37,327 nt of DNA from Prevotella sp. (GCA_022769285.1 JALEKD010000050.1:1-37327), one strand, 5' to 3'. Shown: positions 7,799 through 16,135, numbered from the stretch's first letter. A program made the numbers and translations. The notes: generated from the letters alone by a model not told the origin.

Positions 7799-9894
7799 AC
7801 ATCCTGGACCAAGACATCATGTACTTGCCGGGCGTGGGGCCCAAGAAGAGAGATATACTGAGCCACGAGCTGAACATAACGACGTGGCGTGGACTGCTGG
7901 AGCACTTCCCCTACAAGTACGTAGACCGCAGCCGCATCTACCTGATAAGCGAGATGACGGCCGACATGCCCTTTGTGCAGATAAAGGGTAAGATCCTGAG
8001 TTTCGACGAGTACAGTATGGGTGCCAGGAGAAAGCGCGTGGTGGCCCACTTTACCGATGGACACGGGGTGGTAGACTTGGTGTGGTTCCGGGGGGTTCAG
8101 TATGTCTACAAGACCTATCCCGTGGGGCGCGAGTTCATCGTTTTCGGCAAACCCACCGTCTTTGGCGGCCGGTATCAGTTCGCCCATCCCGACATAGACG
8201 ACGCGGCATCGCTACAGCTTTCTCAGATGGGCATGCAGCCTTACTATATGACCACCGAGCGTATGAAGAAAGCGGGCATCACCTCAAGGGCCATCGAGAA
8301 GATGACCCAGACACTCATAGGGCGGCTGCCCGAGACCCTGCCCGAGACCCTGCCTACTTTTATCACGGCTCCGCTGCATCTCATCTCGCGTCGCGATGCC
8401 CTCCGCCAGATACACTATCCGCACAACGCACTCGAGATGCAGCAGGCCCGCTATCGCCTCAAGTTCGAGGAGCTGTTCTACGTACAGCTCAACATCCTGC
8501 GCTATACCAGCGACCATCGCCGTAAGTACCGTGGCTACATCTTCGAGCACGCGGGGGCTCCGCTCAACGATTTCTACCGTCACTATCTGCCCTTCGACCT
8601 CACTGGGGCCCAAAAAAGAGTGGTGCGCGAGATACGCAACGACATGGGCAGCGGCCGGCAGATGAACCGCCTGCTCCAGGGAGACGTGGGCTCAGGCAAA
8701 ACGTTGGTGGCCCTGATGGCCATGCTTATCGCCATAGGCAACGGGTACCAAGCCTGCATCATGGCACCCACCGAGATACTGGCCGAGCAGCACTTGGCTA
8801 CCCTGCGGGCTTTCCTGCCCGACGAGATGGGTATCAGGGTAGAACTGCTCACGGGCACCGTGCAGGGGCGGCAGCGCCAGACGGTGCTGGGAGCCCTGGC
8901 CGACGGCAGTATAAACATCCTGGTGGGCACCCATGCCGTGATAGAGGATCCCGTGGTGTTCGCCCGTCTGGGACTGGCCGTTGTAGACGAGCAGCACAGG
9001 TTCGGTGTGGCCCAGCGAGCCAAGTTGTGGAGCAAGAGTGCCATGCCCCCGCACATACTGGTAATGACGGCTACGCCCATACCGCGCACCCTGGCCATGA
9101 CGCTTTACGGTGACCTCGACGTGAGTGTCATTGACGAGCTGCCGCCAGGCCGCAAACCCGTGCAGACCATCCACAAGTACGACTCGCAGATGACCAGCCT
9201 CTACGAGGGTATCCGCCAGCAGATAAATGCCGGCAGGCAGGTGTATATCGTGTTCCCCCTGATAGAGGAGAGTGCCAAGAGCGACCTGAAGAACTTAGAG
9301 GACGGATTTGCAGCCCTCAGGGAGATATTCCCGCAGTACAGCATGAGCAAGGTGCATGGCCGCATGAAACCCAAGGACAAGGATGCCGAGATGCAGCGGT
9401 TCGCCATGGGCGAGACTCAAATCTTAGTGGCCACCACGGTTATCGAGGTGGGTGTCAACGTGCCCAATGCCTCGGTCATGGTCATCCTCGACGCCCAGCG
9501 CTTCGGCCTGTCGCAGCTTCATCAGCTCCGCGGGCGCGTGGGCCGTGGTGCCGAGCAGAGCTACTGCATACTGGTAACCACCTGCAAGCTGAGCGAGGAG
9601 ACACGGCGGCGTATCGACATCATGTGCGAGACCAACGATGGATTCAAAATAGCCGAGGCCGACCTGAAATTCCGTGGCCCCGGCGACCTGGAAGGTACTC
9701 AGCAGAGCGGCATAGCCTTTGACCTGAAGATAGCAGACATAGCCCGCGACGGCCAGATAGTACAGCAGGCCCGCGAACAGGCTCAGGCCATCGTGGACAA
9801 CGACCCCGACTGCACGCGGAGTGACTATAAGATGCTGTGGGATAGGTTAAAAGATTTAAGAAAAACCAACATTAACTGGTCTGCCATCAGCTGA
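7792..9894 (+). CDS. recG: ATP-dependent DNA helicase RecG
   Basis: Regresses stalled replication forks and processes Holliday junctions. 700 aa from GTG 7792, overlapping ispD by 7 bp. ATG 7819 is the alternative, but the GTG start keeps the usual beginning ([16 protein letters not shown]). The wedge/OB domain covers roughly the first 250 residues. Helicase motifs follow: Walker A GDVGSGKT (297-304), DEQH box (399-402), TATPIPRTL, and QLRGRVGRG in the second RecA-like domain. The C-terminal [14 protein letters not shown] is diagnostic of RecG. The overlap implies translational coupling with ispD. Confidence 0.97.
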   Translation: MLDILDQDIMYLPGVGPKKRDILSHELNITTWRGLLEHFPYKYVDRSRIYLISEMTADMPFVQIKGKILSFDEYSMGARRKRVVAHFTDGHGVVDLVWFRGVQYVYKTYPVGREFIVFGKPTVFGGRYQFAHPDIDDAASLQLSQMGMQPYYMTTERMKKAGITSRAIEKMTQTLIGRLPETLPETLPTFITAPLHLISRRDALRQIHYPHNALEMQQARYRLKFEELFYVQLNILRYTSDHRRKYRGYIFEHAGAPLNDFYRHYLPFDLTGAQKRVVREIRNDMGSGRQMNRLLQGDVGSGKTLVALMAMLIAIGNGYQACIMAPTEILAEQHLATLRAFLPDEMGIRVELLTGTVQGRQRQTVLGALADGSINILVGTHAVIEDPVVFARLGLAVVDEQHRFGVAQRAKLWSKSAMPPHILVMTATPIPRTLAMTLYGDLDVSVIDELPPGRKPVQTIHKYDSQMTSLYEGIRQQINAGRQVYIVFPLIEESAKSDLKNLEDGFAALREIFPQYSMSKVHGRMKPKDKDAEMQRFAMGETQILVATTVIEVGVNVPNASVMVILDAQRFGLSQLHQLRGRVGRGAEQSYCILVTTCKLSEETRRRIDIMCETNDGFKIAEADLKFRGPGDLEGTQQSGIAFDLKIADIARDGQIVQQAREQAQAIVDNDPDCTRSDYKMLWDRLKDLRKTNINWSAIS

Positions 9895-10014
9895 AGCTAC
9901 TTTTTGGGCACATTCCCGTGTTTATCGGTAACAGACAGACATTATAAACGCACCTATTGTGTTAATAATGAAATAATTTCTGTTAAAAATCGCCTTTTTT
10001 ACAAAAAAAATGAC

Positions 10015-10058
10015 TACCTTTGTAATGTCCGAGTTACAAATCAGCCTTTTATCGGACA
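10015..10058 (+). promoter_or_regulatory. -7 box and 5'-leader hairpin of the M23 peptidase gene
   Basis: TACCTTTG at 10015-10022 matches the Bacteroidetes TAnnTTTG box exactly. The expected -33 position falls in a T-run (about 9993-9998) rather than a clean TTTG. Just past the likely start, TGTCCGA (10026-10032) pairs with TCGGACA (10052-10058), forming a 5' hairpin about 70 nt before the start codon. The remainder of 9895-10126 is AT-rich with no gene. Confidence 0.6.
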
Positions 10059-10126
10059 CCACCAACCTGCTATTGGCGAATTCCTTTTGATTGTTCGCAA
10101 ATGCAGCTGACCTAAAAATAACGAGT

Positions 10127-11065
10127 ATGAAGCTAAGAAACATTATAAAGTCTATATCCGTATGTGCGTTGCTGTGGGTGGCCATCCCTACCGTAGCCCA
10201 AGACCTCATAGCCCGTCAGGCACCTGTAGACCGACGCATGAAGCGGGTAGACACCCTGGCCCTGCAGACCCTTATCAACCGTGAGAACGAGATGTCGCCA
10301 TCGGCCGACCTCTACAACGAGTGGAGTAACAAGTACGCACACCGCGCCACTGAATTGCCCGACTCTTTCCGTATCGACCTGCGCCACTTCTGCATGCCCA
10401 CGCCCAGCCGCATCATCACCTCCAACTTTGGCGCACGCTGGGGCCGTCAGCACAAGGGCTTAGACATCAAGGTTTACATCGGCGACACCATCCGCGCCGC
10501 TTTCTCGGGCAAGGTTCGCATCGTTAAATACGAGAAAGCAGGCTACGGCAAATATATCGTTATCCGCCACCCCAATGGACTTGAGACTATTTACGGCCAT
10601 CTGTCCAAGCAGCTGGTTAAAGAGAACCAGAACGTACGCGCTGGCGAGGTTATCGGTCTCGGCGGTAGCACCGGCCGCAGTTCGGGCTCTCACCTGCACT
10701 TCGAGACACGCCTCTGCGGTGTGGCCCTCAACCCCGCCATCTTCTTTAACTTCCGCGAGCAGGATATAACGTGCGACAGCTACATGTTCCGCAAGGATAC
10801 CTACGCTGACGATGGCGACGAGGCTACCCGTCTCCGTGGCAAATACAAGGATAGCTACACCCGCGCCGAGGTTAGGGGCGAAGCACCCTACGAAACAGAG
10901 CAAGCAATACACACAGGAGAGAAGTTGTATCACAAGGTGGCCAGGGGCGAGACGCTCTCTTCCATCGCTGCCAAACGCGGTGTCAGCATCGACGACCTGT
11001 GCCGCCTCAACCATGTACGCAAGAACACCCGTCTGCGTCCTGGACAGATACTCAGATATACATAA
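10127..11065 (+). CDS. Secreted M23 (LytM-type) peptidoglycan endopeptidase with LysM domain
   Basis: 312 aa from ATG 10127. A signal peptide (about residues 1-25, ending VAQ) directs export. The M23 domain has zinc ligands HKGLD (His109, Asp113) and SHLHFE (His189, His191), so the metal site is complete and the enzyme is probably active on peptide cross-links. The last ~45 residues form a LysM domain (GETLSSIAAKRGVS...LRPGQILRY) that binds peptidoglycan glycan chains. A likely role is cell-wall remodelling in the periplasm. It has its own promoter and is followed by a strong terminator, so it is monocistronic. ATG 10091 upstream would spoil the signal peptide. Confidence 0.94.
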   Translation: MKLRNIIKSISVCALLWVAIPTVAQDLIARQAPVDRRMKRVDTLALQTLINRENEMSPSADLYNEWSNKYAHRATELPDSFRIDLRHFCMPTPSRIITSNFGARWGRQHKGLDIKVYIGDTIRAAFSGKVRIVKYEKAGYGKYIVIRHPNGLETIYGHLSKQLVKENQNVRAGEVIGLGGSTGRSSGSHLHFETRLCGVALNPAIFFNFREQDITCDSYMFRKDTYADDGDEATRLRGKYKDSYTRAEVRGEAPYETEQAIHTGEKLYHKVARGETLSSIAAKRGVSIDDLCRLNHVRKNTRLRPGQILRYT

Positions 11066-11096
11066 CCAACTTTTATAGGAAACAGTTCATGCCAGC

Positions 11097-11140
11097 AGTG
11101 CCCATCGAGACCATCGGTCTTTGATGGGCACTTTGCTTTA
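11097..11140 (+). terminator. Rho-independent terminator of the M23 peptidase gene
   Basis: AGTGCCCATC (11097-11106) pairs perfectly with GATGGGCACT (11123-11132), followed by a T-rich TTGCTTTA. It begins 32 bp after the stop codon. Confidence 0.85.
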
Positions 11141-11206
11141 GGACACCCACAAGGGTAGAAACAATCCCCTGAACCATGCGCAGGGAGACGAAAGCCATCA
11201 TTAGCA

Positions 11207-11245
11207 GAAAAGGAAAAAAGGAAAAGAGGAAAAAGGTAGAAAACG
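11207..11245 (+). repeat. Purine-rich tract near GGCTCC element A
   Basis: Almost pure A/G runs of the type GAAAAGGAAAAAAGGAAAAG. It ends ~48 bp before element A. The same spacing, reverse-complemented, separates elements C and D from pyrimidine tracts. A minus-strand open frame through this tract is hydrophobic only because of the tract. Apart from this tract, element A and the terminator, 11066-11472 holds nothing I recognise. Confidence 0.5.
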
Positions 11246-11292
11246 TGGGGATGGGGAGCCACTCCACAACAGCGGGCGTTATCACCTATTTT

Positions 11293-11374
11293 GCAAAGAC
11301 CGACCTGTACGATTCCCGGAGCCGCCTTTAGCGAGCTGGGAGCCGTCTTTAGACGGCCAAAGGTCGGTCTTTGC
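11293..11374 (-). repeat. Dispersed palindromic element, copy A
   Basis: 82 bp bounded by perfect 13-bp inverted ends, GCAAAGACCGACC (11293-11305) and GGTCGGTCTTTGC (11362-11374). Read on the minus strand it contains CTAAAGACGGCTCCCAGCTC followed by a second CTAAAGGCGGCTCC unit. It lies ~98 bp beyond the stop of the PurF-like gene. Copies B, C and D share the core. Confidence 0.85.
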
Positions 11375-11472
11375 ATTTCCCGTGGTCGACACGAGAAAAT
11401 TCTCCATCATTTTGGACGCATTGGGAATACTCCTGCAAGCTGCGCGTTGCTTACATGGCCCTGCGCGCAGCC

Positions 11473-12906
11473 CTATTCATCGGCGCACTCACTGAGGGTG
11501 TACTGGCTACTGCCGTCAAAGCAATGGGTGCAGACCTGACACTTGGGCAGGCCGATGGCCTTGACCATCTGCTCGATGCTGTTGAACCGCAACGAGGTAA
11601 GTCCCAACTCCTGGGCGATGGCATCTACCATGCGGCGGTACTCCGGCGAGCCCGTGGTGGCATACTTCTTGATGTTCTTGTTGGCATCGCCCTCGAAGCG
11701 CTCTATGATGCGGCGCGTAATCAGCTCCATGTCGCTCTTGGAAGAGGTAAAGTTGATAAAGGGACAGCCATATACCAGTGGCGGACAGGCTATGCGCATG
11801 TGGCACTCACGCAATCCGGCGTCGAAAAGCACCCGTACGTTGTCGCGCAACTGAGTGCCACGCACGATGGAGTCGTCACAGAACAGCACACGCTTGCCAC
11901 GGAGCATGGCCTGGTTGGGTATCAGTTTCATCTTGGCCACCAGCGAGCGCATGGCCTGGTTAGATGGCGTAAAGGAGCGGGGCCAGGTGGGCGTGTACTT
12001 GACTATGCAGCGCTGGTAGGGTATGCCCATGCCCGCAGCGTAGCCCATGGCCATGCCCGTGCCTGAGTCGGGGATGCCACTGCAGCAGTCTACCTCCACA
12101 TCGTCGGTCTTGGCCATGCTGTAGCCGTTGGCGAAGCGCATCTCTTCTACATTCTTGCCCTCATAGGTCGACGTGGGGAAGCCATAGTACACCCACAGGA
12201 ATGAGCAGACCTGCATCTTCTTGTTGGCAGGGCGCAGCTGCTCCATGCCGTCGGCCGTAAGCCTCACTATCTCGCCCGGCCCTACATTATAGACGGTCTC
12301 GAAGTCTAAGTTGGGGAACGAGGTCGACTCGCTCGATGCTGCGTAGGCTCCCTCCTTATGCCCTATGATGATGGGGGTACGCCCCCAGCTGTCGCGGGCG
12401 CATATCAGCTCATGGGTGGTAAGTATCAGCATGCTACACGAGCCCTTGACATGCCGGTACACGTTCTCGATGCCCTCAGTGAAGCTGTTAGCCTGTACCA
12501 GCAGCTGCGCCACCAGTTCGGTGGGGTTGGTACGGCCCATAGACATCTCGGAGAAACTCATGTTCTGGGCCAGCAGCTGGCGCGTCAGTTCGTCTATGTT
12601 GACTATCTTGGCCACCGTACAGATGGCGAACGCCCCCAAGTGCGAGTTGACTACCAATGGCTGTGCATCGGTATCGCTGATGACGCCGATGCCCGACTTA
12701 CTGCCTTCGAAACGGTCGAGTGTAGACTCGAACTTGGTGCGAAAATAAGAGCTTTCGAGGTTGTGAATAGAGCGGACGAACCCTTTATCCTCACTGTAGG
12801 TTGCCATACCTCCCCGGCGGGTACCGAGGTGCGAGTTGTAGTCGGTCCCGTAAAACAAGTCGGCCACACAACTCTTCTTGGAAATTGTTCCGAAAATACC
12901 TCCCAT
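11473..12906 (-). CDS. PurF-like amidophosphoribosyltransferase paralogue lacking the glutaminase cysteine
   Basis: 477 aa, colinear with amidophosphoribosyltransferase: an N-terminal Ntn glutamine amidotransferase domain (residues 1 to ~240, including GVISD, RDSWGRTPIIIG and ASSES), then a phosphoribosyltransferase domain. Classical PurF starts Met-Cys-Gly, and the Cys is the nucleophile exposed after Met removal. Here the start is MGGIFG, so position 2 is Gly and the glutaminase cannot work as usual. The PRPP loop is intact (CDDSIVRGTQ, residues 343-352). Possible roles: ammonia-dependent synthesis, a regulatory paralogue, or another PRPP enzyme. From memory, other Bacteroidales carry similar Cys-less paralogues. 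The start is well fixed by the family N-terminus. It converges with the M23 peptidase gene. Confidence 0.88.
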   Translation of the reverse strand: MGGIFGTISKKSCVADLFYGTDYNSHLGTRRGGMATYSEDKGFVRSIHNLESSYFRTKFESTLDRFEGSKSGIGVISDTDAQPLVVNSHLGAFAICTVAKIVNIDELTRQLLAQNMSFSEMSMGRTNPTELVAQLLVQANSFTEGIENVYRHVKGSCSMLILTTHELICARDSWGRTPIIIGHKEGAYAASSESTSFPNLDFETVYNVGPGEIVRLTADGMEQLRPANKKMQVCSFLWVYYGFPTSTYEGKNVEEMRFANGYSMAKTDDVEVDCCSGIPDSGTGMAMGYAAGMGIPYQRCIVKYTPTWPRSFTPSNQAMRSLVAKMKLIPNQAMLRGKRVLFCDDSIVRGTQLRDNVRVLFDAGLRECHMRIACPPLVYGCPFINFTSSKSDMELITRRIIERFEGDANKNIKKYATTGSPEYRRMVDAIAQELGLTSLRFNSIEQMVKAIGLPKCQVCTHCFDGSSQYTLSECADE

Positions 12907-13020
12907 AAGAATGTAGAATATATAGTGTCTGTTTGCTGTCAGCCCGACTGCGCCGGCCGGAACCGCTGTTCTTGGCGATAAGGGTATGGTAGGCTTGGGC
13001 CGCCACGGGCTTAACGCCTA

Positions 13021-13028
13021 CAAAGTTA
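13021..13028 (-). promoter_or_regulatory. -7 box upstream of the PurF-like gene
   Basis: CAAAGTTA on the plus strand is TAACTTTG on the minus strand, a perfect TAnnTTTG. It implies a leader of about 110 nt. No good -33 box is visible at the expected spacing. The rest of 12907-13120 shows nothing else. Confidence 0.5.
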
Positions 13029-13120
13029 CTGAAAATAGCGCACAGCCCCACACTATGGCCCGACTTTTTGCCATTATACGCAGTAACTTTTCTAAAATCA
13101 CGGCAACAGGGCCCATGGCC

Positions 13121-13891
13121 TCAGCGCTTGACCACGCTACGTATGGCAAACCACACATGGCGGACCACGGTGGGCAACACGCCATAGTGAACACACATGA
13201 CGCGGAAGCGCTCGCAGAGCGAGCGGCGGTGATAACGCGAGGTCATGCCGCCGTCCAGGAAGTGGGCCACCACCGTGTGGGTGTTTACCAGCGGAGCACC
13301 GGCGCGCTGCGCGGCTTTCATCACGCGTATACACCAGTCTACATCGGCCGAGTAACGGTAACGCAGGTCATACGGCTGGCCTTGTGCCAGGTCAGTACGG
13401 GCGTAGAAAGCCTGGTGACACACCAACATACCATGGCTGAACGAACGCCAGCTGAGGTGCTCGGGGGGCGACAGGCGGCGGTGGCGCACGAAATGGCCGT
13501 CGGCATCGACCACATCGGTATCGCCGTAGATGACACCGGGCAGCACGGGAGATGCCAGGGCGGCCTGGGCCACGGTGTTCAGCGTGGTGGGCGCGGCAAA
13601 GGTATCGCCCGCGTTCAGAAATACCAGGTAGATGCCCGTGGCACGAGCTATGCCCTTGTTCATGGCATCGTACAGGCCGCGGTCGGGTTCAGAGGTAACT
13701 ACCACCTGGTGCCCGGCGGGGCGGTCGGTCCTGTCGGCATAAGCCCGGGCCATGGCCACGGTGCTGTCGGCCGACCGACCATCTATAATCAGATGCTCTA
13801 TATCGGGGTGAGTCTGCCCGGCCACACTGGCCAGCGTGCGCTCTATCTCGCTCTCGGCATTATAGGTACAGGTAATAACCGTTATCTTCAT
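13121..13891 (-). CDS. Family 2 glycosyltransferase
   Basis: 256 aa GT-A fold enzyme. MKITVITCTYNAESEIERTLASV at the N-terminus carries the nucleotide-sugar site, IIDGRSADST is the next motif, and SEPDRGLYDAMNKGI is characteristic of the WcaA/colanic-acid-like branch of GT2. The metal-binding acidic motif is in the 'NAGD' stretch near residue 93. No membrane anchor. It starts 3 bp after the stop of the GT4 gene, so they are cotranscribed and probably act in sequence on one surface glycan. Donor and acceptor cannot be told from sequence. Confidence 0.93.
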   Translation of the reverse strand: MKITVITCTYNAESEIERTLASVAGQTHPDIEHLIIDGRSADSTVAMARAYADRTDRPAGHQVVVTSEPDRGLYDAMNKGIARATGIYLVFLNAGDTFAAPTTLNTVAQAALASPVLPGVIYGDTDVVDADGHFVRHRRLSPPEHLSWRSFSHGMLVCHQAFYARTDLAQGQPYDLRYRYSADVDWCIRVMKAAQRAGAPLVNTHTVVAHFLDGGMTSRYHRRSLCERFRVMCVHYGVLPTVVRHVWFAIRSVVKR

Positions 13892-13894
13892 CGT

Positions 13895-15166
13895 CTAAAC
13901 CTCCAGATAGCCCTTGTTCAACACCTTATTATATATGTCTATATAGCGCATGGCCACCGTACGCTGGGCGTAGCAGCGAGCCACCTTCTTGACAGCCTCG
14001 GCAGCCAGCAGGGCGTGGTCGGCCTCGGCCAGCACCCAGTGTATACCCCGGGCCAGGTCGGCGGCATCCTTGTAGGCAGCCACGTAGCCATTGAGTTGGT
14101 GGTCTATCTCCTCGGCTATGCCCCCGACACGGAACCCGATGCAGGGAACGCCACAGGCCATGGCCTCCATGATGGTGTTAGGCAGATTCTCGGACAGCGA
14201 GGGTAGCACGAACAGGTCGGTGGCCTGGTAAGCTGCCACGATGCGTGCCGTGTCAGTCAGATAGCCCAGGGGGTAGGCCGGCAGCGCCAGGTGGGCCGTA
14301 ACCTCCTCGGCATGGCCACCCAGTACGACCAAGGCGGTGTCGGCCCGCATCTCAGGATGCTGCTCGGCCAACAGGCGGCAGGCTTCGGCCAGATAGCCCA
14401 TGCCCTTGTTAACATTGGTGGCCCGCTGCGAGGCGAAGAGTATCAGCCGGCGTCCCTGGGGCAGCCCCAACAGCTGTCGGGCCGCAGCCTTGTCGCCCGG
14501 CCGGAACACACGCGTGTCTATCGGATTGGGTATCGACACCACTGGCTGTCCCTCTAATAGTCGGCTCGACCGTGCCTCTGAAGCCAACCACTGGCTACAG
14601 GCCACGAAGTGTATCTGCCGTCCGCGCAGCAGCCGTTCCTTGCGCTGCCAGATGCGTGCGGCCAGGTCGTGCTCGGCATGGCCGGGCAGATAGGGGCAGT
14701 CGCCACACTGGGTGCGGAAGCGCTGGCAACCCAAGGTGAGGTGACAGATGGCCGTGGCTGGCCACATGTCGTGCATAGTCCACACCACGGGTTTGCCCGA
14801 GTCCATCATCTTGCGGATATTGTGGAGCGACAGCATGCCCTGGTTGACCCACGCCAGGTGGATAATGTCGGCCTCGGCAAATTCGGGCAGCTGGGTGATG
14901 TCCGTGCCGGCATTGGCCATATCTATCTCGAACAGATGGCGTTTGCTGAAGTGCAGATGGCAGAATAGGCACCACCGCTCCCACAGGAAGTGCCACCGCT
15001 GGCGCCACACATGGGGCAACTGGCATACCGATATGTGCTCAGTCTCCTTGTCGCGCACCAGCATCTTGGCCTTAACGCCACTGTTGTTGAGCGCCTCCAT
15101 CAGTCGGCGGGCCGCCACAGCCGCTCCACCCGTGCGCTCGCTCGTGTTTACGATCAATATCCTCAT
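13895..15166 (-). CDS. Family 4 glycosyltransferase
   Basis: 423 aa GT-B enzyme. The N-terminal RTGGAAVAARRL is the glycine-rich acceptor-side motif. The C-terminal half has the donor-binding EX7E-type region, PSLSENLPNTIMEAMACGVP, followed by GGIAEEI. A cysteine cluster (C...C..CGDCPYLPG, about residues 145-160) resembles that of capsule/LPS GT4 enzymes with WTMHDMWP. It is the first gene of a two-gene operon with the GT2 gene and is driven by a near-ideal promoter. The rest of the polysaccharide cluster is not in the window. The exact sugar is unknown. Confidence 0.93.
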   Translation of the reverse strand: MRILIVNTSERTGGAAVAARRLMEALNNSGVKAKMLVRDKETEHISVCQLPHVWRQRWHFLWERWCLFCHLHFSKRHLFEIDMANAGTDITQLPEFAEADIIHLAWVNQGMLSLHNIRKMMDSGKPVVWTMHDMWPATAICHLTLGCQRFRTQCGDCPYLPGHAEHDLAARIWQRKERLLRGRQIHFVACSQWLASEARSSRLLEGQPVVSIPNPIDTRVFRPGDKAAARQLLGLPQGRRLILFASQRATNVNKGMGYLAEACRLLAEQHPEMRADTALVVLGGHAEEVTAHLALPAYPLGYLTDTARIVAAYQATDLFVLPSLSENLPNTIMEAMACGVPCIGFRVGGIAEEIDHQLNGYVAAYKDAADLARGIHWVLAEADHALLAAEAVKKVARCYAQRTVAMRYIDIYNKVLNKGYLEV

Positions 15167-15184
15167 ACCTTAATAATATATATA

Positions 15185-15215
15185 CAAAGGTAGTGCAAGG
15201 CGAAGACACTGCAAA
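15185..15215 (-). promoter_or_regulatory. Promoter of the glycosyltransferase pair
   Basis: On the minus strand: TTTG (15212-15215), exactly 19 bases, then TACCTTTG (15185-15192). This matches the Bacteroidetes consensus. The start of transcription would be about 10-15 bases before ATG 15166. An AAAAAAC/GTTTTTT inverted repeat (15218-15234) lies just upstream. Confidence 0.85.
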
Positions 15216-15298
15216 GGAAAAAACGCAGTTTTTTAGATTTGCAGAGTTGAGCCGCAGCCTAACTTATATAAATGTGGGATATGGCGGAACCGTTGCCA

Positions 15299-15327
15299 CA
15301 AAAAAAAGCGGCCTCATGGAGACCGCT
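15299..15327 (-). terminator. Rho-independent terminator of the micro-ORF transcript
   Basis: On the minus strand, AGCGGTCTC pairs with GAGGCCGCT (one G-U) around a 3-nt loop, followed by eight Ts. It closes a short transcript that starts near 15416. Confidence 0.85.
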
Positions 15328-15332
15328 ATAAG

Positions 15333-15395
15333 CTACCAGGCCAGGAGCGAGCACAGGATACACAACATAAGGGGTAATAGGAATACTCTTCTCAT
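15333..15395 (-). CDS. Putative 20-residue hydrophobic micro-protein
   Basis: ATG at 15395, stop TAG at 15333-15335. The peptide starts MRRVFLLPLML and ends CSLLAW: two arginines, then an almost uninterrupted hydrophobic stretch with two cysteines, enough for one short membrane segment. It lies alone between a TACCTTTG -7 box (15421-15428) and a strong terminator (15299-15327), giving a transcript of ~118 nt with a ~20-nt leader. That independent transcript is the main reason to take it seriously. It may instead be an sRNA in which the frame is incidental, or an export leader. It was not in any family I know. Confidence 0.4.
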   Translation of the reverse strand: MRRVFLLPLMLCILCSLLAW

Positions 15396-15420
15396 AACGT
15401 TTATCAAATTAGTTTGGGTG

Positions 15421-15428
15421 CAAAGGTA
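15421..15428 (-). promoter_or_regulatory. -7 box of the micro-ORF transcript
   Basis: CAAAGGTA, i.e. TACCTTTG on the minus strand. About 20 bases upstream the sequence reads CTTTACG, a weak -33 match (TTTA instead of TTTG). Confidence 0.6.
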
Positions 15429-15597
15429 CGCAAAAGCCACCACTCCCCCCCGTAAAGGATTAAGGAATGTTAACAAGCGGTTATTCCATACCCTTGGAGG
15501 CTTCACTGGCGCCCCATAGCTCCTTAGGCAAGCAGCAGGCGTACTTCGCATCGGCCCCACTACTACCCAGACAAGATGCGGAGGCGCATCCACCTAC

Positions 15598-15859
15598 TTA
15601 TATCATAGTCCATAGAATAGTTAGAGCGTCCCCCCGCACAGCCGGCACCACCCACAGCCATACTGCAAGTACCCCAAAAGCAAAAAACATGCCTATCAGC
15701 CCCCTGACCGCCCATCAGCAGGCCGCAAACGGCCATATTGACAAGCACAGAAAGCATAACAAACTGACCAACAGCCACATACAGAAGTTTCGCCACAACC
15801 AACAAGACGACAAAAGACCCTCGCGGTTCTCGCTGTGTGCGCACACAGCACCTTGACAT
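15598..15859 (-). pseudogene. Possible frameshifted two-segment membrane protein
   Basis: On the minus strand, one frame reads SFVVLLVVAKLLYVAVG then QFVMLSVLVNMAVCGLLMGG. It loses hydrophobic character just after a run of five Gs (CCCCC at 15700-15704 on plus). Removing one G joins it in frame to GLIGMFFAFGVLAVWLWVVP, ending WTMI and TAA at 15598. The joined product would be a plausible small protein with two membrane segments. The only ATG (15859) lies inside a palindrome and would add a Cys/Arg-rich leader, so the 5' end is uncertain too. It may be a decayed gene, a sequencing error, or slippage at the G-run. I do not recognise the family. Outside this reading, 15429-15830 shows no other feature. 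Confidence 0.3.
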
Positions 15860-15867
15860 ATGTCAAG
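15832..15867. promoter_or_regulatory. Two adjacent perfect palindromes (candidate operators)
   Basis: GCTGTGTGCGCACACAGC (15832-15849, 18 bp) and CTTGACATATGTCAAG (15852-15867, 16 bp), separated by 2 bp. The second has the TTGAC-N4-GTCAA shape of CRP/FNR-family sites; the first fits TGTG-N6-CACA. They centre about 100 and 81 bp before the predicted start of the structured RNA on the plus strand, distances used by class I activators. Confidence 0.55.
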
Positions 15868-15904
15868 AAAGAATATAATCGCCATAGAAAAAGGTCGTAA
15901 AGTA

Positions 15905-15935
15905 TTGCACGAAGTGCGAAATCGTCGTAACTTTG
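15905..15935 (+). promoter_or_regulatory. Promoter of the structured RNA
   Basis: TTG (15905-15907), 20 bases, then TAACTTTG (15928-15935): a good -33/-7 pair. Transcription would begin near 15940. Confidence 0.75.
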
Positions 15936-15939
15936 CATC

Positions 15940-16135
15940 GTCAAAAGGTTAATAGATTGTTTAGGTTAGTAGTAATAGATTTAGGTTTTTAGTTATTAGG
16001 TTTTTAAGGTAGATTGACAGATTGTTTAACGAGGATGACAATGGAGGCCGTGAGGCTTTCATTCATTTTGAAAGATTTTAAGTTAAACATAGTTTTACGC
16101 TGAAGCTCGTTGATGAGTATCAGCGTATTTTTTTT
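15940..16135 (+). ncRNA. Structured small RNA of about 195 nt
   Basis: The transcript is bracketed by the promoter at 15905-15935 and a terminator at 16096-16135 (TACGCTGA/TCAGCGTA with an inner CTC/GAG, then eight Ts). It is strikingly AT-rich compared with its neighbours. GTTTAAC (16024-16030) pairs with GTTAAAC (16082-16088). Inside, ATGGAGGCC (16041-16049) pairs with GGCTTTCAT (16054-16062) around a GUGA (GNRA-type) loop. Two of those pairs are G-U, which form only in plus-strand RNA, so the strand call is supported. A 22-codon frame (16035-16103) starts after GAGG and ends in the terminator stem, so a dual-function RNA is possible. I have an uncertain memory of similar sequence in other Bacteroidales but cannot name an Rfam family. 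Confidence 0.65.

Noticed and set aside
9904..10110. Short frame between recG and the M23 gene
   Set aside because: Runs through the promoter and 5' hairpin; AT-rich with no coding features.
11073..11285. Minus-strand 70-codon hydrophobic frame
   Set aside because: The hydrophobicity comes only from the Phe/Leu codons of the pyrimidine tract, and it runs across the M23 terminator.
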